Source: Vibrio furnissii CIP 102972 (lineage in GTDB: Bacteria; Pseudomonadota; Gammaproteobacteria; Enterobacterales; Vibrionaceae). From it: DNA of 64,000 nt. Made by a program: the position numbers and the translations under genes. Within the stretch, counting starts at the first letter, position 1; each line of letters opens with the position of its first letter. Below the pieces are notes generated by a model, which saw nothing but the letters and a program-made list of their open reading frames with translations, made no database searches and had not been told where the DNA came from. This document shows positions 1-9,605 of the stretch, in pieces. The stretch spans positions 496,001-560,000 of the forward strand of contig NZ_ACZP01000013.1 in assembly GCF_000176175.1 (NCBI RefSeq). Direction: 5' to 3'.

Positions 1-306
1 GTACCTGCGTCGGCCAATCTGTCCCAGGTCAAAGGGTGCTTTGCGTTCATTCGCCACGTGGAGGACTACATACACGTGGAAGTGAAAAAGCTCTACCCCG
101 ATGCCAAACCACCTAAGTTTGAATTTATCGATGAATCATCCACCGCAGTGACGTTCGATTACCAGAGCGCACGGTGCATGTCCCATGTTTGCCTTGGGCT
201 TTTGCAAGGCTGCGCGGATTACTTCGGTGAAAAAATCGATGTGGTGATGGAACCCCAAACCGACGACAACCGCTGTGTCAGGTTTACGGTCACGCAAATG
301 GAATAG
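1..306 (+). CDS. H-NOX heme-nitric oxide binding protein (C-terminal part)
   Basis: The open frame runs in from the left edge and shows the last 101 residues of a protein family that is usually about 180-190 residues, so the 5' end is missing. The diagnostic YxSxR heme-propionate motif is present as YQSAR at bases 160-174. H-NOX proteins are cytoplasmic heme sensors that bind NO and alter the activity of a partner kinase or cyclase. The gene sits 8 bases before a hybrid histidine kinase, the standard H-NOX/kinase pairing, so they are probably one operon. The proximal heme histidine lies before the visible part and cannot be checked. Confidence 0.93.
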   Translation, partial: VPASANLSQVKGCFAFIRHVEDYIHVEVKKLYPDAKPPKFEFIDESSTAVTFDYQSARCMSHVCLGLLQGCADYFGEKIDVVMEPQTDDNRCVRFTVTQME

Positions 307-314
307 GTGAACGC

Positions 315-2021
315 ATGAGTCCTGAGTCTCCGATGGAAAGGAAACTCAAACGGGAAATTGCTGCGCGAAAAGAAGCTGAGAAGTTGCTCGAACAGAAGAG
401 TTATGAACTCTACCACGCCAACCAACAGTTGAACCTGGCTCTGAAGCAGTTGCAGAAACAGACATCGCAGGATTTGCATAAGTTTGAGTTTGAAGAGCAC
501 ATCGACTCCACGCTGATTTATTTTGGGCGGGCGTTCTTGTCACGAACGTTAGATAGCGCGCTGTTGACGACGTTGCTTGAACGCTTGACGCAAAGCCCAG
601 TGATTGAGCATGTGTTCCTGCAGTTGTCTCCCGATCAAGTCGATGGCTTAGTGGGCAATCAATTGGGCGTCTCGGAACTTGCGACCATTCAACCTTATGT
701 GGAAGTGCCGCACTGGCAGCACGATCATTTGTGCCTGCCATTGATGGTCGAACGCCTTGCTGCGGGACATTTGGTGTTTGCCACTCATCCCGACAACATC
801 GAGCGAGATTTCATTGTGAAGCAGTTGTCGCTGGTGGGCGAGTTGCTGTGCAGTGCATTGAGCCGCCAGTTGATCATGAAACGCCAAGATGAATCGCGTA
901 AACGGGCGGAGGAGTCTGAAAAGGCGACCAAAGAGTTTGTCGCGATGATCAACCACGAGCTACGCACGCCTCTGAACGGATTGCTTGGCAGCGCCGAGCT
1001 GCTATCGGATACGTCGCTCGATCCAGAACAACTCAGCTATTTAACCAACCTTCAGCATTCGGGCGACATGCTGCGCGTGATCATCAACGATTTGCTGGAT
1101 TTCAGCAAAATGAACGCTGGCATGATGCAACTCATCCTGACTCAGTTTCGCTGGCAAGATTTGGAACATACCCTCAACGGCATCTTTTCCCCCAAAGCGC
1201 GTGAGAAAAAGATCGAGTTTGTGGTCAACACGCGTGGTGAGTTTCCAACCTATTGGATTGGCGATGTTGAACGGATTAATCAGATTTTGGTCAATCTGGT
1301 CGGTAATGCGATCAAGTTTACCCATCGAGGCGCGGTGACGGTGGCAGCGCGCTGGGTGGATGAGCGACTGCTGCTGCGCATCAGCGATACCGGCATTGGC
1401 ATTCCGCTGGCGGCTCATGACACCTTGTTTGACCCGTTTACCCAAGTTGATCGTTCATCAAGCCGTCAATACGAAGGCACGGGATTGGGGCTGGCCATTT
1501 GCAAAAATCTGGTAGAGCTGATGAACGGGAGCATCGATTTTTCCAGCGTCGAAGGGGAAGGTACCGAGTTTTTTGTCTCCATTCCACTGCAAGTCGGCAC
1601 GCAAGATGCTCGCGTGCCGGTATACGAAGGCCGCCCATCGCGCTCGCAAAAGCCGCCGCTACCAGAGCGCGCCATTTTGGTGGTCGATGATATCCGCATG
1701 AATCAGTTGGTGATTAATCAGATGCTCAAAAAGGTGAATCTAACACCGGACAACTGCGAAAATGGCATTGAGGCAATCAAAGCGGTGGAAAGCAAACCGT
1801 ATGACCTGATTTTTATGGATTGTCGTATGCCCGGGATGGATGGTTTTGATGCCACGGAAAGGTTGAGGGAAAGCGGCTTTGGGATGCCCATCATCGCGTT
1901 AACGGCGGCCACTACACTAGAAGAGCGCGCCCGTTGTATGGCGTGTGGCATGAATGACATCCTGACCAAGCCGTATACCGCGACCGAGCTGGATGCCATT
2001 CTCAATAAATGGTTAAGTTAA
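315..2021 (+). CDS. H-NOX-associated hybrid sensor histidine kinase
   Basis: This 568-residue soluble protein has no membrane segment. A coiled coil covers about residues 7-60 and a divergent sensory region about 60-190. A HisKA H-box follows with phospho-acceptor His214 in NHELRTPLNG, then a HATPase domain (about 300-430, with the DTGIGIP and GTGLGL boxes) and a C-terminal receiver domain. The receiver has acidic Asp458/459, phospho-acceptor Asp502 in MDCRMPGMDG and a conserved Lys near the end. Its position 8 bases after the H-NOX gene marks it as the NO-responsive kinase, comparable to HnoK/HqsK of Shewanella and Vibrio. In V. harveyi the equivalent feeds LuxU; that link is inferred here. 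The stop codon overlaps the convergent pabB stop. Confidence 0.93.
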   Translation: MSPESPMERKLKREIAARKEAEKLLEQKSYELYHANQQLNLALKQLQKQTSQDLHKFEFEEHIDSTLIYFGRAFLSRTLDSALLTTLLERLTQSPVIEHVFLQLSPDQVDGLVGNQLGVSELATIQPYVEVPHWQHDHLCLPLMVERLAAGHLVFATHPDNIERDFIVKQLSLVGELLCSALSRQLIMKRQDESRKRAEESEKATKEFVAMINHELRTPLNGLLGSAELLSDTSLDPEQLSYLTNLQHSGDMLRVIINDLLDFSKMNAGMMQLILTQFRWQDLEHTLNGIFSPKAREKKIEFVVNTRGEFPTYWIGDVERINQILVNLVGNAIKFTHRGAVTVAARWVDERLLLRISDTGIGIPLAAHDTLFDPFTQVDRSSSRQYEGTGLGLAICKNLVELMNGSIDFSSVEGEGTEFFVSIPLQVGTQDARVPVYEGRPSRSQKPPLPERAILVVDDIRMNQLVINQMLKKVNLTPDNCENGIEAIKAVESKPYDLIFMDCRMPGMDGFDATERLRESGFGMPIIALTAATTLEERARCMACGMNDILTKPYTATELDAILNKWLS

Positions 2022-3385
2022 TCGGCCAATACCGGAAGGATGCGGCTGAGTTTATCCAGCGTTTCCTGATATTCAGCTTCCCATTGGCTGTCGGCGACGA
2101 GACCACCGCCCGCCCATGCATATAACTGCTGCTTTTGCGCGACCAGCGTACGAATGGTGATGCTGGTGTCCATGCGGCCATGACGGCTGATGTAACCAAT
2201 CGAACCGCAATAGGCGCTGCGGCGATGCGGTTCTAATTCCTCAATGATGGCCATGGCACGCACTTTAGGGGCGCCGGTGATGGAACCACCCGGAAAGCCT
2301 GCGCGCAGCAGGTCGGCGTAACTGTATTGTGCGTCCAGCTCGGCACGAATGGTACTCACCAAATGATGCACCGCCGGGAAGGTTTCGATGTCGAACAGCT
2401 TTGGCACATGCACAGAACCCGGTTTGGCCACGCGGCCAATGTCATTGCGTAGCAAATCGACAATCATCAGGTTTTCGGCCTGATCTTTTTCCGCCGCTGC
2501 CAGCGCTTTCGCATACTCAGCGTCGATGATGGGGTCATCGCTGCGTGGACGAGTGCCTTTGATTGGCTTGGTTTCGATTGCACGCTCGTGCGCCTGAAGA
2601 AAACGCTCTGGCGACACGCTTAAAATTGCGCCTTGTTCGGTACGAATGAAGGCCGAAAATGGCGCCAAGTTAAACTGTTCAAGCTTCAAATAGGCGTGCC
2701 ATTCGCTGCCTTGGTAATGGGCTTGAAAACGCTGTGCTAGGTTGATTTGGTAACAGTCACCCGAGCGCAGATACTCTTGCACCTGAATGAATTTTTCTCG
2801 ATAGCTATTCGGCGTCATGTTAGAGCGCCACGGTGACGTCAACGCAAAGGGATTGGCTTGGGTTGGCGTGGGCGCTTCAAGCAGCGCATCCGCACTCGCA
2901 ATGTTTTGACCAATCACCCGCGCGGTTTGGGTGTGGTGGTCGACGACTACCGCCCATTCATACAAACCGATGGCCATATCCGGCACAGTCAGATCGTGCT
3001 CTGCCAGGGTGGGAATGCGCTCAACACGACGGCCCAAATCATAAGCAAAGTAACCTAATGCGCCGCCAATAAATGGCAGATCGTCGTCGTAGGGGAGTGC
3101 TGGCAAGTAATGCTGTTGCAGCGTTGCGATGAGATCGAACGGATCGTCTTGTGACAATGTCACGCCACTAGGTTCACGCACTTCGGTCTCTTCGCCAAAT
3201 GTGGTCAGGGTGACGAGCGGGCGTGCGACCAAAATGTCGAAGCGACTGTCGATATGCGTCTCGGATGCAGAACGGAGTAACATCGCCCAAGGCTCATGTT
3301 CGACCTTAGAAAACAGCTGATTGGCAAGATCCGGTTGATAAGTGAGCGGCTTGGCTTGAATCGGGGATTTTTCGTTGTTATTCAT
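2018..3385 (-). CDS. pabB: aminodeoxychorismate synthase component I
   Basis: The product converts chorismate to 4-amino-4-deoxychorismate with ammonia from PabA, in p-aminobenzoate and folate synthesis. It is a chorismate-binding enzyme of about 455 residues. The C-terminal half carries the expected blocks: VSPERFL, the PIKGTRPR motif with the Lys typical of PabB, ENLMIVDLLRND and GGSITGAPK. I chose the ATG at 3385; the frame remains open to a TTG six codons upstream, but neither start has a strong ribosome site. It converges with the H-NOX kinase gene and the two stop codons overlap. Confidence 0.94.
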   Translation of the reverse strand: MNNNEKSPIQAKPLTYQPDLANQLFSKVEHEPWAMLLRSASETHIDSRFDILVARPLVTLTTFGEETEVREPSGVTLSQDDPFDLIATLQQHYLPALPYDDDLPFIGGALGYFAYDLGRRVERIPTLAEHDLTVPDMAIGLYEWAVVVDHHTQTARVIGQNIASADALLEAPTPTQANPFALTSPWRSNMTPNSYREKFIQVQEYLRSGDCYQINLAQRFQAHYQGSEWHAYLKLEQFNLAPFSAFIRTEQGAILSVSPERFLQAHERAIETKPIKGTRPRSDDPIIDAEYAKALAAAEKDQAENLMIVDLLRNDIGRVAKPGSVHVPKLFDIETFPAVHHLVSTIRAELDAQYSYADLLRAGFPGGSITGAPKVRAMAIIEELEPHRRSAYCGSIGYISRHGRMDTSITIRTLVAQKQQLYAWAGGGLVADSQWEAEYQETLDKLSRILPVLAD

Positions 3386-3583
3386 TTGTGTAAATTGTGA
3401 CAAAGAGACAGTTCACTGCGTAGCGTGTTGAGGAAAGCAAGAGTATCATAAAACTCCAACGAAAAGCTGCTACTTGATAGACGTGCTCATGTTCGGTCGA
3501 ATTTCGCCTTCTGGCTCCGCGGACATGCCGCGCAATTCTCTCAAGCCTCAGCCCATGGAAGCATAATGATAACGAGGCATGCA

Positions 3584-5101
3584 ATGACGGTAATACGCAA
3601 GCAGGATGTGATCAGCAGTGTCGCTGATGCACTTCAGTACATTTCTTACTACCACCCTCTGGACTTTGTCCAAGCCCTTGAAAAAGCCTACCACCGTGAA
3701 GAAAGTCAGGCCGCGAAAGACGCGATTGCCCAAATTCTGATTAACTCTCGTATGTCTGCAGAAGGCCATCGTCCTATCTGTCAGGATACCGGTATCGTGA
3801 CCTGTTTCGTCAACATCGGTATGGGTGTTCAGTGGGACTCGACCGACATGACGGTTCAGCAGATGGTGGATGAAGGGGTTCGTCAGGCTTACACCAATCC
3901 GGATAACCCGTTGCGTGCATCGGTACTGATGGATCCTGCTGGCAAACGCATCAACACCAAAGACAACACACCAGCTGTGGTACACATCAACATGGTACCG
4001 GGCAACACCGTGGAAATTCAGATCGCAGCGAAAGGCGGCGGTAGTGAAAACAAAACCAAGATGGTGATGTTGAACCCGTCTGATGACATTGCTGAATGGG
4101 TGGAGAAAACGCTGCCAGCTATGGGCGCAGGTTGGTGTCCGCCGGGCATGTTGGGTATTGGTATCGGCGGTACGGCTGAGAAAGCGGCGGTACTGGCAAA
4201 AGAATCATTGATGGAACACATCGATATTCAAGAACTGATTGAACGCGGTCCACAAAACGCAGAAGAAGAGCTGCGTCTGGATATCTTCAACCGTGTGAAC
4301 AAGCTGGGTATCGGCGCGCAAGGTCTGGGCGGCTTAACGACAGTCGTTGATGTGAAGATCAAAACCGCACCAACGCACGCGGCATCGAAGCCGGTGTGCT
4401 TGATTCCAAACTGTGCGGCAACGCGTCACGTGCACTTCACGCTCGACGGCACGGGTCCTGCGGATCTGCAGCCACCAAAACTGGAAGAGTGGCCACAAAT
4501 TACGTGGGAAGCGGGCGCAAACACACGCCGCGTCAACCTAGATACGGTAACGGCTGAAGAAGCGCAACAATGGAAGACCGGCGAAACGTTGCTGCTGTCT
4601 GGTAAATTGCTGACGGGTCGCGATGCGGCGCACAAACGCATTCAAACCATGCTCGATAACGGTGAAGGTTTGCCAGAAGGCGTCGACTTCAAAGGTAAAT
4701 TCATTTACTACGTGGGCCCCGTTGACGCGGTGGGTGACGAAGCGGTGGGTCCTGCTGGCCCAACGACCTCGACTCGTATGGATAAATTCACTGACATGAT
4801 GCTTGATAAAACCGGCATCATGGGAATGATTGGTAAAGCAGAACGTGGCCCAGCAACGGTTGAATCCATCAAAAATCATAAAGCGGTTTACCTGATGGCT
4901 GTAGGCGGCGCAGCGTATCTCGTGTCGAAAGCGATCAAGAAAGCGCGCGTGGTTGCGTTTGAAGATCTGGGGATGGAAGCGATTTACGAATTTGAAGTTG
5001 AAGACATGCCTGTGACGGTTGCGGTCGATTCGCAAGGGGTCAACGCACACCAAGTGGGCCCAGATACGTGGAAAGTCAAAATTGCTGAAGCAGCAAAATA
5101 A
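3584..5101 (+). CDS. fumA: class I fumarate hydratase, iron-sulfur type
   Basis: The product interconverts fumarate and malate in the TCA cycle with an oxygen-sensitive 4Fe-4S cluster. The roughly 505-residue length and single-chain layout match class I fumarases. Visible cluster-binding elements are Cys66 in ICQDTG and the later cysteine block IPNCAATRHVHF. The C-terminal catalytic region contains VGPAGPTTSTRMD and MIGKAERG. The ATG at 3584 is preferred because GAGG lies 7 bases upstream; an in-frame ATG at 3566 has no such site. It is followed by its own terminator. The symbol follows E. coli fumA/fumB, since the sequence alone does not separate these paralogues. Confidence 0.94.
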   Translation: MTVIRKQDVISSVADALQYISYYHPLDFVQALEKAYHREESQAAKDAIAQILINSRMSAEGHRPICQDTGIVTCFVNIGMGVQWDSTDMTVQQMVDEGVRQAYTNPDNPLRASVLMDPAGKRINTKDNTPAVVHINMVPGNTVEIQIAAKGGGSENKTKMVMLNPSDDIAEWVEKTLPAMGAGWCPPGMLGIGIGGTAEKAAVLAKESLMEHIDIQELIERGPQNAEEELRLDIFNRVNKLGIGAQGLGGLTTVVDVKIKTAPTHAASKPVCLIPNCAATRHVHFTLDGTGPADLQPPKLEEWPQITWEAGANTRRVNLDTVTAEEAQQWKTGETLLLSGKLLTGRDAAHKRIQTMLDNGEGLPEGVDFKGKFIYYVGPVDAVGDEAVGPAGPTTSTRMDKFTDMMLDKTGIMGMIGKAERGPATVESIKNHKAVYLMAVGGAAYLVSKAIKKARVVAFEDLGMEAIYEFEVEDMPVTVAVDSQGVNAHQVGPDTWKVKIAEAAK

Positions 5102-5156
5102 GCGTTACAGCTCGGGTCTGTGATCCGAGTAATGCAACTCTTAGCAAATAAATGAC

Positions 5157-5187
5157 AAAGGTGCAGCGTCCGCAGCACCTTTTTTCT
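5157..5187 (+). terminator. rho-independent terminator after fumarase
   Basis: AGGTGC (5159-5164) pairs with GCACCT (5175-5180) and is followed by a run of six T. It separates the fumarase gene from the small membrane protein gene. Confidence 0.75.
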
Positions 5188-5243
5188 ATATACTCTTTCT
5201 CTATCATACTTAAGTCACTTATTAAAAACGTCAGGAGAGCAAC

Positions 5244-5429
5244 ATGCCTCGCTTTATTCGAATCCTGCAAATCGCGATTGCGGTTGTGGTGGGAGCTTTT
5301 CTTGGTTACGACCTGATTTTGCACGGGATCAGCATCTTTGATAATAACTACGTCACGATCACCTGTGTTCTGTTTGTCTTGCTGCAAATTTCGTTGTTTG
5401 TGATCTACAAGCTGATTGAAGAAGATTAG
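5244..5429 (+). CDS. small two-helix inner-membrane protein, unknown function
   Basis: This 61-residue protein consists of two hydrophobic segments (about residues 8-25 and 36-57) joined by a short polar loop, ending in the charged tail KLIEED. A good ribosome site (AGGAGA) stands 7 bases before the ATG, and terminators lie on both sides, which makes it a separate small transcription unit and supports it as a real gene. I do not recognise a named family and no function can be assigned. Confidence 0.7.
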   Translation: MPRFIRILQIAIAVVVGAFLGYDLILHGISIFDNNYVTITCVLFVLLQISLFVIYKLIEED

Positions 5430-5458
5430 TCCGAATCAATCGCAACAAACGAATACTA

Positions 5459-5487
5459 AGCCTCTGATTTTATTCAGGGGCTTTTTT
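5459..5487 (+). terminator. rho-independent terminator after the small membrane protein
   Basis: GCCTCTGA pairs with TCAGGGGC (one G-U pair) around a six-base loop, followed by six T. Confidence 0.8.
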
Positions 5488-5559
5488 ATTCATCTCGTAT
5501 TAAGATTACAGCAGCTACCATGCTCGATATCAGTGATTGAATTCCAGTGGAGACCTTGA

Positions 5560-6939
5560 ATGAAGCGAATTGGCCAAGAAGTATCGGACCTGATCCATCG
5601 CGGTTTAGATTCTCACGTGCGTTTGGCGGTGACGGGGCTATCTCGCGCCGGGAAAACGGCGTTTATCAGTTCTCTGGTTAATCAGCTTTTGCACACCTCA
5701 ACGCACGACAACTTGCCGCTTCTGGCCGCCGCGCGTGACAAGCGCATCATTGGCGCCAAGCGAGTGCCGCAGACCAACTTAATGGTGCCGCGCTTTGGGT
5801 ACGACGAAGCGATGGAACAGTTACACAGCCTGCCGCCGCAATGGCCGGTGCCGACCCGCGACGTCAGCGAAATCCGTTTGGCGATCAAGTATCAAAGTAA
5901 GCGCCGCACGCGCAAACTCATCAGCGCCACGTCGACGCTTTATCTCGACATCATCGACTATCCGGGCGAATGGCTATTGGACTTGCCGCTGCTTGAACTC
6001 GACTTCGCGACGTGGTCTGCGCAGCAGTTTAATGCGCTGCATGGCACGCGTGCTGAATTGGCGAAACCTTGGCTGGCGGCGCTGGAGACGCTCGATTTAG
6101 ATCAGGAAGCGAACGAAAAGACGCTGGCGCAGATTGCTGAGCTGTACACCGATTACCTGCATCAGTGCAAAGATCAAGGGTTGCATTGGGTGCAACCTGG
6201 GCGTTTCGTGTTGCCCGGTGAGCTGGAAGGCGCGCCAGTGTTACAGTTCTTTCCGTGTCGCGACATCAGCAGTGACCGCAAAACAGTGAAGCACTCGATG
6301 CTTGCGCTGCTCAAACAGCGTTATGAAGAGTACCAAAACAAAGTGGTGAAGGCGTTTTACAAACATCATTTCGCCACCTTTGATCGTCAGATTGTGTTGG
6401 TGGATTGCTTGTCGCCGCTCAATGAAGGACATGAATCATTTATGGACATGCGCAGCGCCATTGAGCAGATCATGCAGAGTTTTCGCTACGGCCGCAGCGG
6501 CATGTTGAGCCGCATGTTTGCACCCAAAATCGATAAAGTCTTGTTTGCGGCGACCAAAGCCGACCACGTGACACCGGATCAGCACCCGAATATGGTGTCG
6601 CTGCTGCAACAGATGATTCATCCCGCGTGGCAACATGCCGCATATGAAAACATCGAGATGACCTGCATCAGCATGGCGTCGGTGCGCGCAACTCAATCGG
6701 GGTACATCGAGACGCCTCACGGAAAAGTCTCGGCGATTCAAGGGGTCACGTTGGGAGGGGACGCGCTCACCATTTATCCGGGTGACGTGCCGAAAAAACT
6801 GCCGAATCCGAACTATTGGCAACAGAGCCAGTTTGATTTCACGGCGTTTCGCCCGATGGACAACAGCAGCGATGAGCCTTGCAAACACATTCGTCTGGAT
6901 AAAGCGTTAGACATTCTGATTGGAGACAAACTGAAATGA
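5560..6939 (+). CDS. ycjX: YcjX-family GTP-binding protein
   Basis: This 459-residue protein carries a P-loop GLSRAGKT at residues 26-33 and a DYPGEW switch-like element near residue 140, both characteristic of the YcjX (DUF463) family. The family is a cytoplasmic nucleotide-binding group often co-regulated with phage-shock or heat-shock genes; its biochemical role is not settled. The stop overlaps the ycjF start by 4 bases, indicating translational coupling. No psp genes are visible beside it. Confidence 0.93.
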   Translation: MKRIGQEVSDLIHRGLDSHVRLAVTGLSRAGKTAFISSLVNQLLHTSTHDNLPLLAAARDKRIIGAKRVPQTNLMVPRFGYDEAMEQLHSLPPQWPVPTRDVSEIRLAIKYQSKRRTRKLISATSTLYLDIIDYPGEWLLDLPLLELDFATWSAQQFNALHGTRAELAKPWLAALETLDLDQEANEKTLAQIAELYTDYLHQCKDQGLHWVQPGRFVLPGELEGAPVLQFFPCRDISSDRKTVKHSMLALLKQRYEEYQNKVVKAFYKHHFATFDRQIVLVDCLSPLNEGHESFMDMRSAIEQIMQSFRYGRSGMLSRMFAPKIDKVLFAATKADHVTPDQHPNMVSLLQQMIHPAWQHAAYENIEMTCISMASVRATQSGYIETPHGKVSAIQGVTLGGDALTIYPGDVPKKLPNPNYWQQSQFDFTAFRPMDNSSDEPCKHIRLDKALDILIGDKLK

Positions 6940-7958
6940 GCGAATTAAAAACGAAGCAAGTGTTCAGTCAGCCGCTGCAAGCAGATGAACCTCACGTCGA
7001 ATTGAATGCGCAGCAACAGTTTGCTGCCACCGAGCGGTTTGTACCCACGGTGACGGAAGAGAGCGAAACTGCTGTGGAATCGCAGCTAGAACAAGTGATT
7101 CGCCCCAAACGGGGGCGCAAGTGGTTTGCCGTGACGCTGCTCAGTACATTTTCCGGCTTAGTGGCGTGGCAGGCCATCGATAATGTGGTGACGTCGATTC
7201 AAAGTGCCGATTGGCTCAGCTTGGGCTGGGCGGGCTTCATCTCCGTGTTGGCGGGGCTTGGCGTGAGCGCAATGGGGAAAGAGTTGTGGAAACTGCGCAA
7301 ACTACGCCACCATTTCTCGGTGCAAGAACAGGCCGAGGCGCTGATCACCACCGATGCGGTGGGACATGGTCAGGCGTTCTGTGAACAGATTGCCAAAGCG
7401 AGCGGCATTCAAACCAAAAGCCCGGCCTATCAACGTTGGCAGAGCAGCCTCGACAGCAGTCACAGCGATGCTGAAGTGCTGGAGATGTACGACGCGATGG
7501 TATTGAGCGAACAAGACAAACAGGCGACCCAACTGGTGTCGCAACATGCCACCGAAGCGGCAGCGTTGGTGGCCATCAGCCCGTTGGCGATCGCCGATAT
7601 GTTGCTGGTGGCGTGGCGCAATTTCAAAATGATTGACCAGCTCGCCGATTTGTATGGCGTCGAGCTGGGGTATTGGTCGCGTTTGAAATTGTTTAAAGCG
7701 GTGCTGGTGAACATGGCGGCGGCGGGTGCGAGTGAGCTGGCAATTGATGCCAGCATGGATCTGCTGTCGATGGATTTAGCTGGTAAAATTTCTGCGCGCG
7801 CAGGGCAGGGGTTGGGCGTGGGTATTTTGACTGCGCGGCTGGGCTTGAAAGCGATGTCGTTACTGCGCCCACTGCCGTGGCACAAAGAGCGCGCGGTTAA
7901 ATTGAGCGCCATTCGCAAACAAATCGTGGCAAAAGTCACGGCGCTTACCGTCAAATAA
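6936..7958 (+). CDS. ycjF: YcjF-family inner-membrane protein (UPF0283)
   Basis: This 340-residue protein has a charged N-terminal tail of about 60 residues, two membrane segments (about 67-87 and 92-112) and a long C-terminal domain ending in a further hydrophobic, helix-rich part. This is the UPF0283/YcjF arrangement. It overlaps ycjX by 4 bases, and the pair is conserved across gamma-proteobacteria. It probably acts with YcjX at the inner membrane in an envelope-stress role; that function is inferred from family association only. Confidence 0.92.
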   Translation: MSELKTKQVFSQPLQADEPHVELNAQQQFAATERFVPTVTEESETAVESQLEQVIRPKRGRKWFAVTLLSTFSGLVAWQAIDNVVTSIQSADWLSLGWAGFISVLAGLGVSAMGKELWKLRKLRHHFSVQEQAEALITTDAVGHGQAFCEQIAKASGIQTKSPAYQRWQSSLDSSHSDAEVLEMYDAMVLSEQDKQATQLVSQHATEAAALVAISPLAIADMLLVAWRNFKMIDQLADLYGVELGYWSRLKLFKAVLVNMAAAGASELAIDASMDLLSMDLAGKISARAGQGLGVGILTARLGLKAMSLLRPLPWHKERAVKLSAIRKQIVAKVTALTVK

Positions 7959-8019
7959 GCGAAAGTGCGACCTGAAACAAGAGATTGCTTGACGCCCTAA
8001 AGGCCTTGATAGAAACTAC

Positions 8020-8037
8020 TGTCAACTTTTCGTGACA
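8020..8037 (+). promoter_or_regulatory. candidate TyrR box upstream of tyrR
   Basis: TGTCAA-N6-GTGACA matches 9 of the 12 defined positions of the TyrR box TGTAAA-N6-TTTACA, including the key G and C near the ends. It lies 23 bases before the tyrR start, consistent with the autoregulation known for E. coli tyrR. Confidence 0.5.
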
Positions 8038-8060
8038 CTTTCTGATTAGGATACCATTCA

Positions 8061-9605
8061 GTGCGTCTTGAAGTCTCTTGTGAAGACAGGCTCGGGCTAA
8101 CCCGAGAACTGCTCGATATTCTCGCTTCGAAAAACATCGATTTACGTGGAATTGAAATCGATGTGATCGGCATTATTTACCTCAACTGCCCTGACATTGA
8201 TTTTGAAACCTTCAGCGAGCTGATGGCGGAAATTCGTCGTATTCCGGGTGTCAAAGATGTTCGTAAAATCCAGTTCATGCCCATTGAACGCCACAACACC
8301 GAACTGATTTCGCTACTCAACAATTTGCCGGATGCGGTGCTTGCTATCGATCTCAAAGGGTCGGTGGACATGGCGAACCACGCTGCGCTTTCATTGTTTA
8401 ACAAAGAGTCGCAAGAGATGATCGGCGTTCATGCATCGACATTGCTGCCCGCATTTAACTTCGCCCGTTGGGTGGATGGCAGTAAAGCGCGCGTGCGTGA
8501 AGATGTGGTGCTGGACGGCTTGGATTACGTGATGGAACTGATGCCGGTCTACATTACCGGTGAGTCGAAAGAGTCAACGTTGGCGAGTTCGATGATGATC
8601 ATTCGCCCGGCGTCAACGCATGTGGTGGCGAACGATCACTTGCCGCTGCACAACAACCTCGGTTTCGAACATTTTGTCGGCGTATCAAACCGCCACAAAG
8701 CGTTGATGAATCACGCAAAAAAACTTGCCATGCTCGATCAGCCGCTGTTGCTGGAAGGGGAAACTGGTACGGGCAAAGAAATGTTGGCGCGTGCGTGTCA
8801 CAATCGCTCCAACCGCGCAGGCTTGCCATTTTTGGTGTTGAGCTGCGCGTCCATGCCGGATGATGTGGCAGAAACCGAACTGTTTGGCCACGCGCCCGGT
8901 TCGTTTAACCATCAGCAGGGCCACAAAGGTATCTTTGAGCAGGCCAATGGTGGCACCGTGTTCCTCGATGAAATCGGAGAAATGAGCCCCCACCTGCAAA
9001 TCAAATTGTTGCGTTTCTTGCAAGACGGCACCTTCCGCCGTGTGGGAGAAGAGCACGAAGTGCACGTCGATGTGCGCGTGATTGCGTCAACACGTCACAA
9101 TTTGGCGGAGCTGGCCGAATCCGGCAAATTCCGTGAAGACCTGTTTTATCGCCTGAACGTCCTGACGCTGCGCATTCCACCATTGCGTGAGCGCCCGAGC
9201 GACATTCAACCGCTGCTAGAACTGTTCATTGCCAAACATAGCAACAAATTGGGCATGATGAAGCCGAAGCTGGCTGACGATTTGCTCGATCAACTGGCGC
9301 AATACCAATGGCCGGGCAACATGCGTCAGTTGGACAACATGGTGCTGCGCGCGCTGACGGAAATGCCGGATGGTTTGCTGACGGTCGATTACTTCCATCT
9401 GCCACAGCTTGAAACGGTGGCAACGGGTACGGCTAACATCAATCTGGACGGCTCGCTCGACGACATCATGAAGGACTACGAAGCGCAGGTGCTGGATCGC
9501 CTGTATCAATCGTTCCCGTCGAGTCGTAAATTGGCGAAACGCCTCAATGTGTCGCACACGTCGGTGGCGAATAAACTGCGTGATTACGGGATTAAGAAAC
9601 GCTAA
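8061..9605 (+). CDS. tyrR: transcriptional regulator TyrR
   Basis: This 514-residue regulator of aromatic amino acid genes has an N-terminal ACT domain (about 1-75), a PAS domain (about 78-190), an AAA+ domain with Walker A GETGTGKE at residues 233-240 and Walker B FLDEIGE, and a C-terminal Fis-type helix-turn-helix. The GAFTGA loop needed to contact sigma-54 is replaced by APGSFNHQ, as expected for TyrR, which works with sigma-70. Translation starts at GTG: the first residues MRLEV align with E. coli TyrR, and TAGGA lies upstream. Tyrosine, phenylalanine or tryptophan are the expected ligands. The downstream acetyltransferase ATG overlaps the stop. Confidence 0.96.
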   Translation: MRLEVSCEDRLGLTRELLDILASKNIDLRGIEIDVIGIIYLNCPDIDFETFSELMAEIRRIPGVKDVRKIQFMPIERHNTELISLLNNLPDAVLAIDLKGSVDMANHAALSLFNKESQEMIGVHASTLLPAFNFARWVDGSKARVREDVVLDGLDYVMELMPVYITGESKESTLASSMMIIRPASTHVVANDHLPLHNNLGFEHFVGVSNRHKALMNHAKKLAMLDQPLLLEGETGTGKEMLARACHNRSNRAGLPFLVLSCASMPDDVAETELFGHAPGSFNHQQGHKGIFEQANGGTVFLDEIGEMSPHLQIKLLRFLQDGTFRRVGEEHEVHVDVRVIASTRHNLAELAESGKFREDLFYRLNVLTLRIPPLRERPSDIQPLLELFIAKHSNKLGMMKPKLADDLLDQLAQYQWPGNMRQLDNMVLRALTEMPDGLLTVDYFHLPQLETVATGTANINLDGSLDDIMKDYEAQVLDRLYQSFPSSRKLAKRLNVSHTSVANKLRDYGIKKR

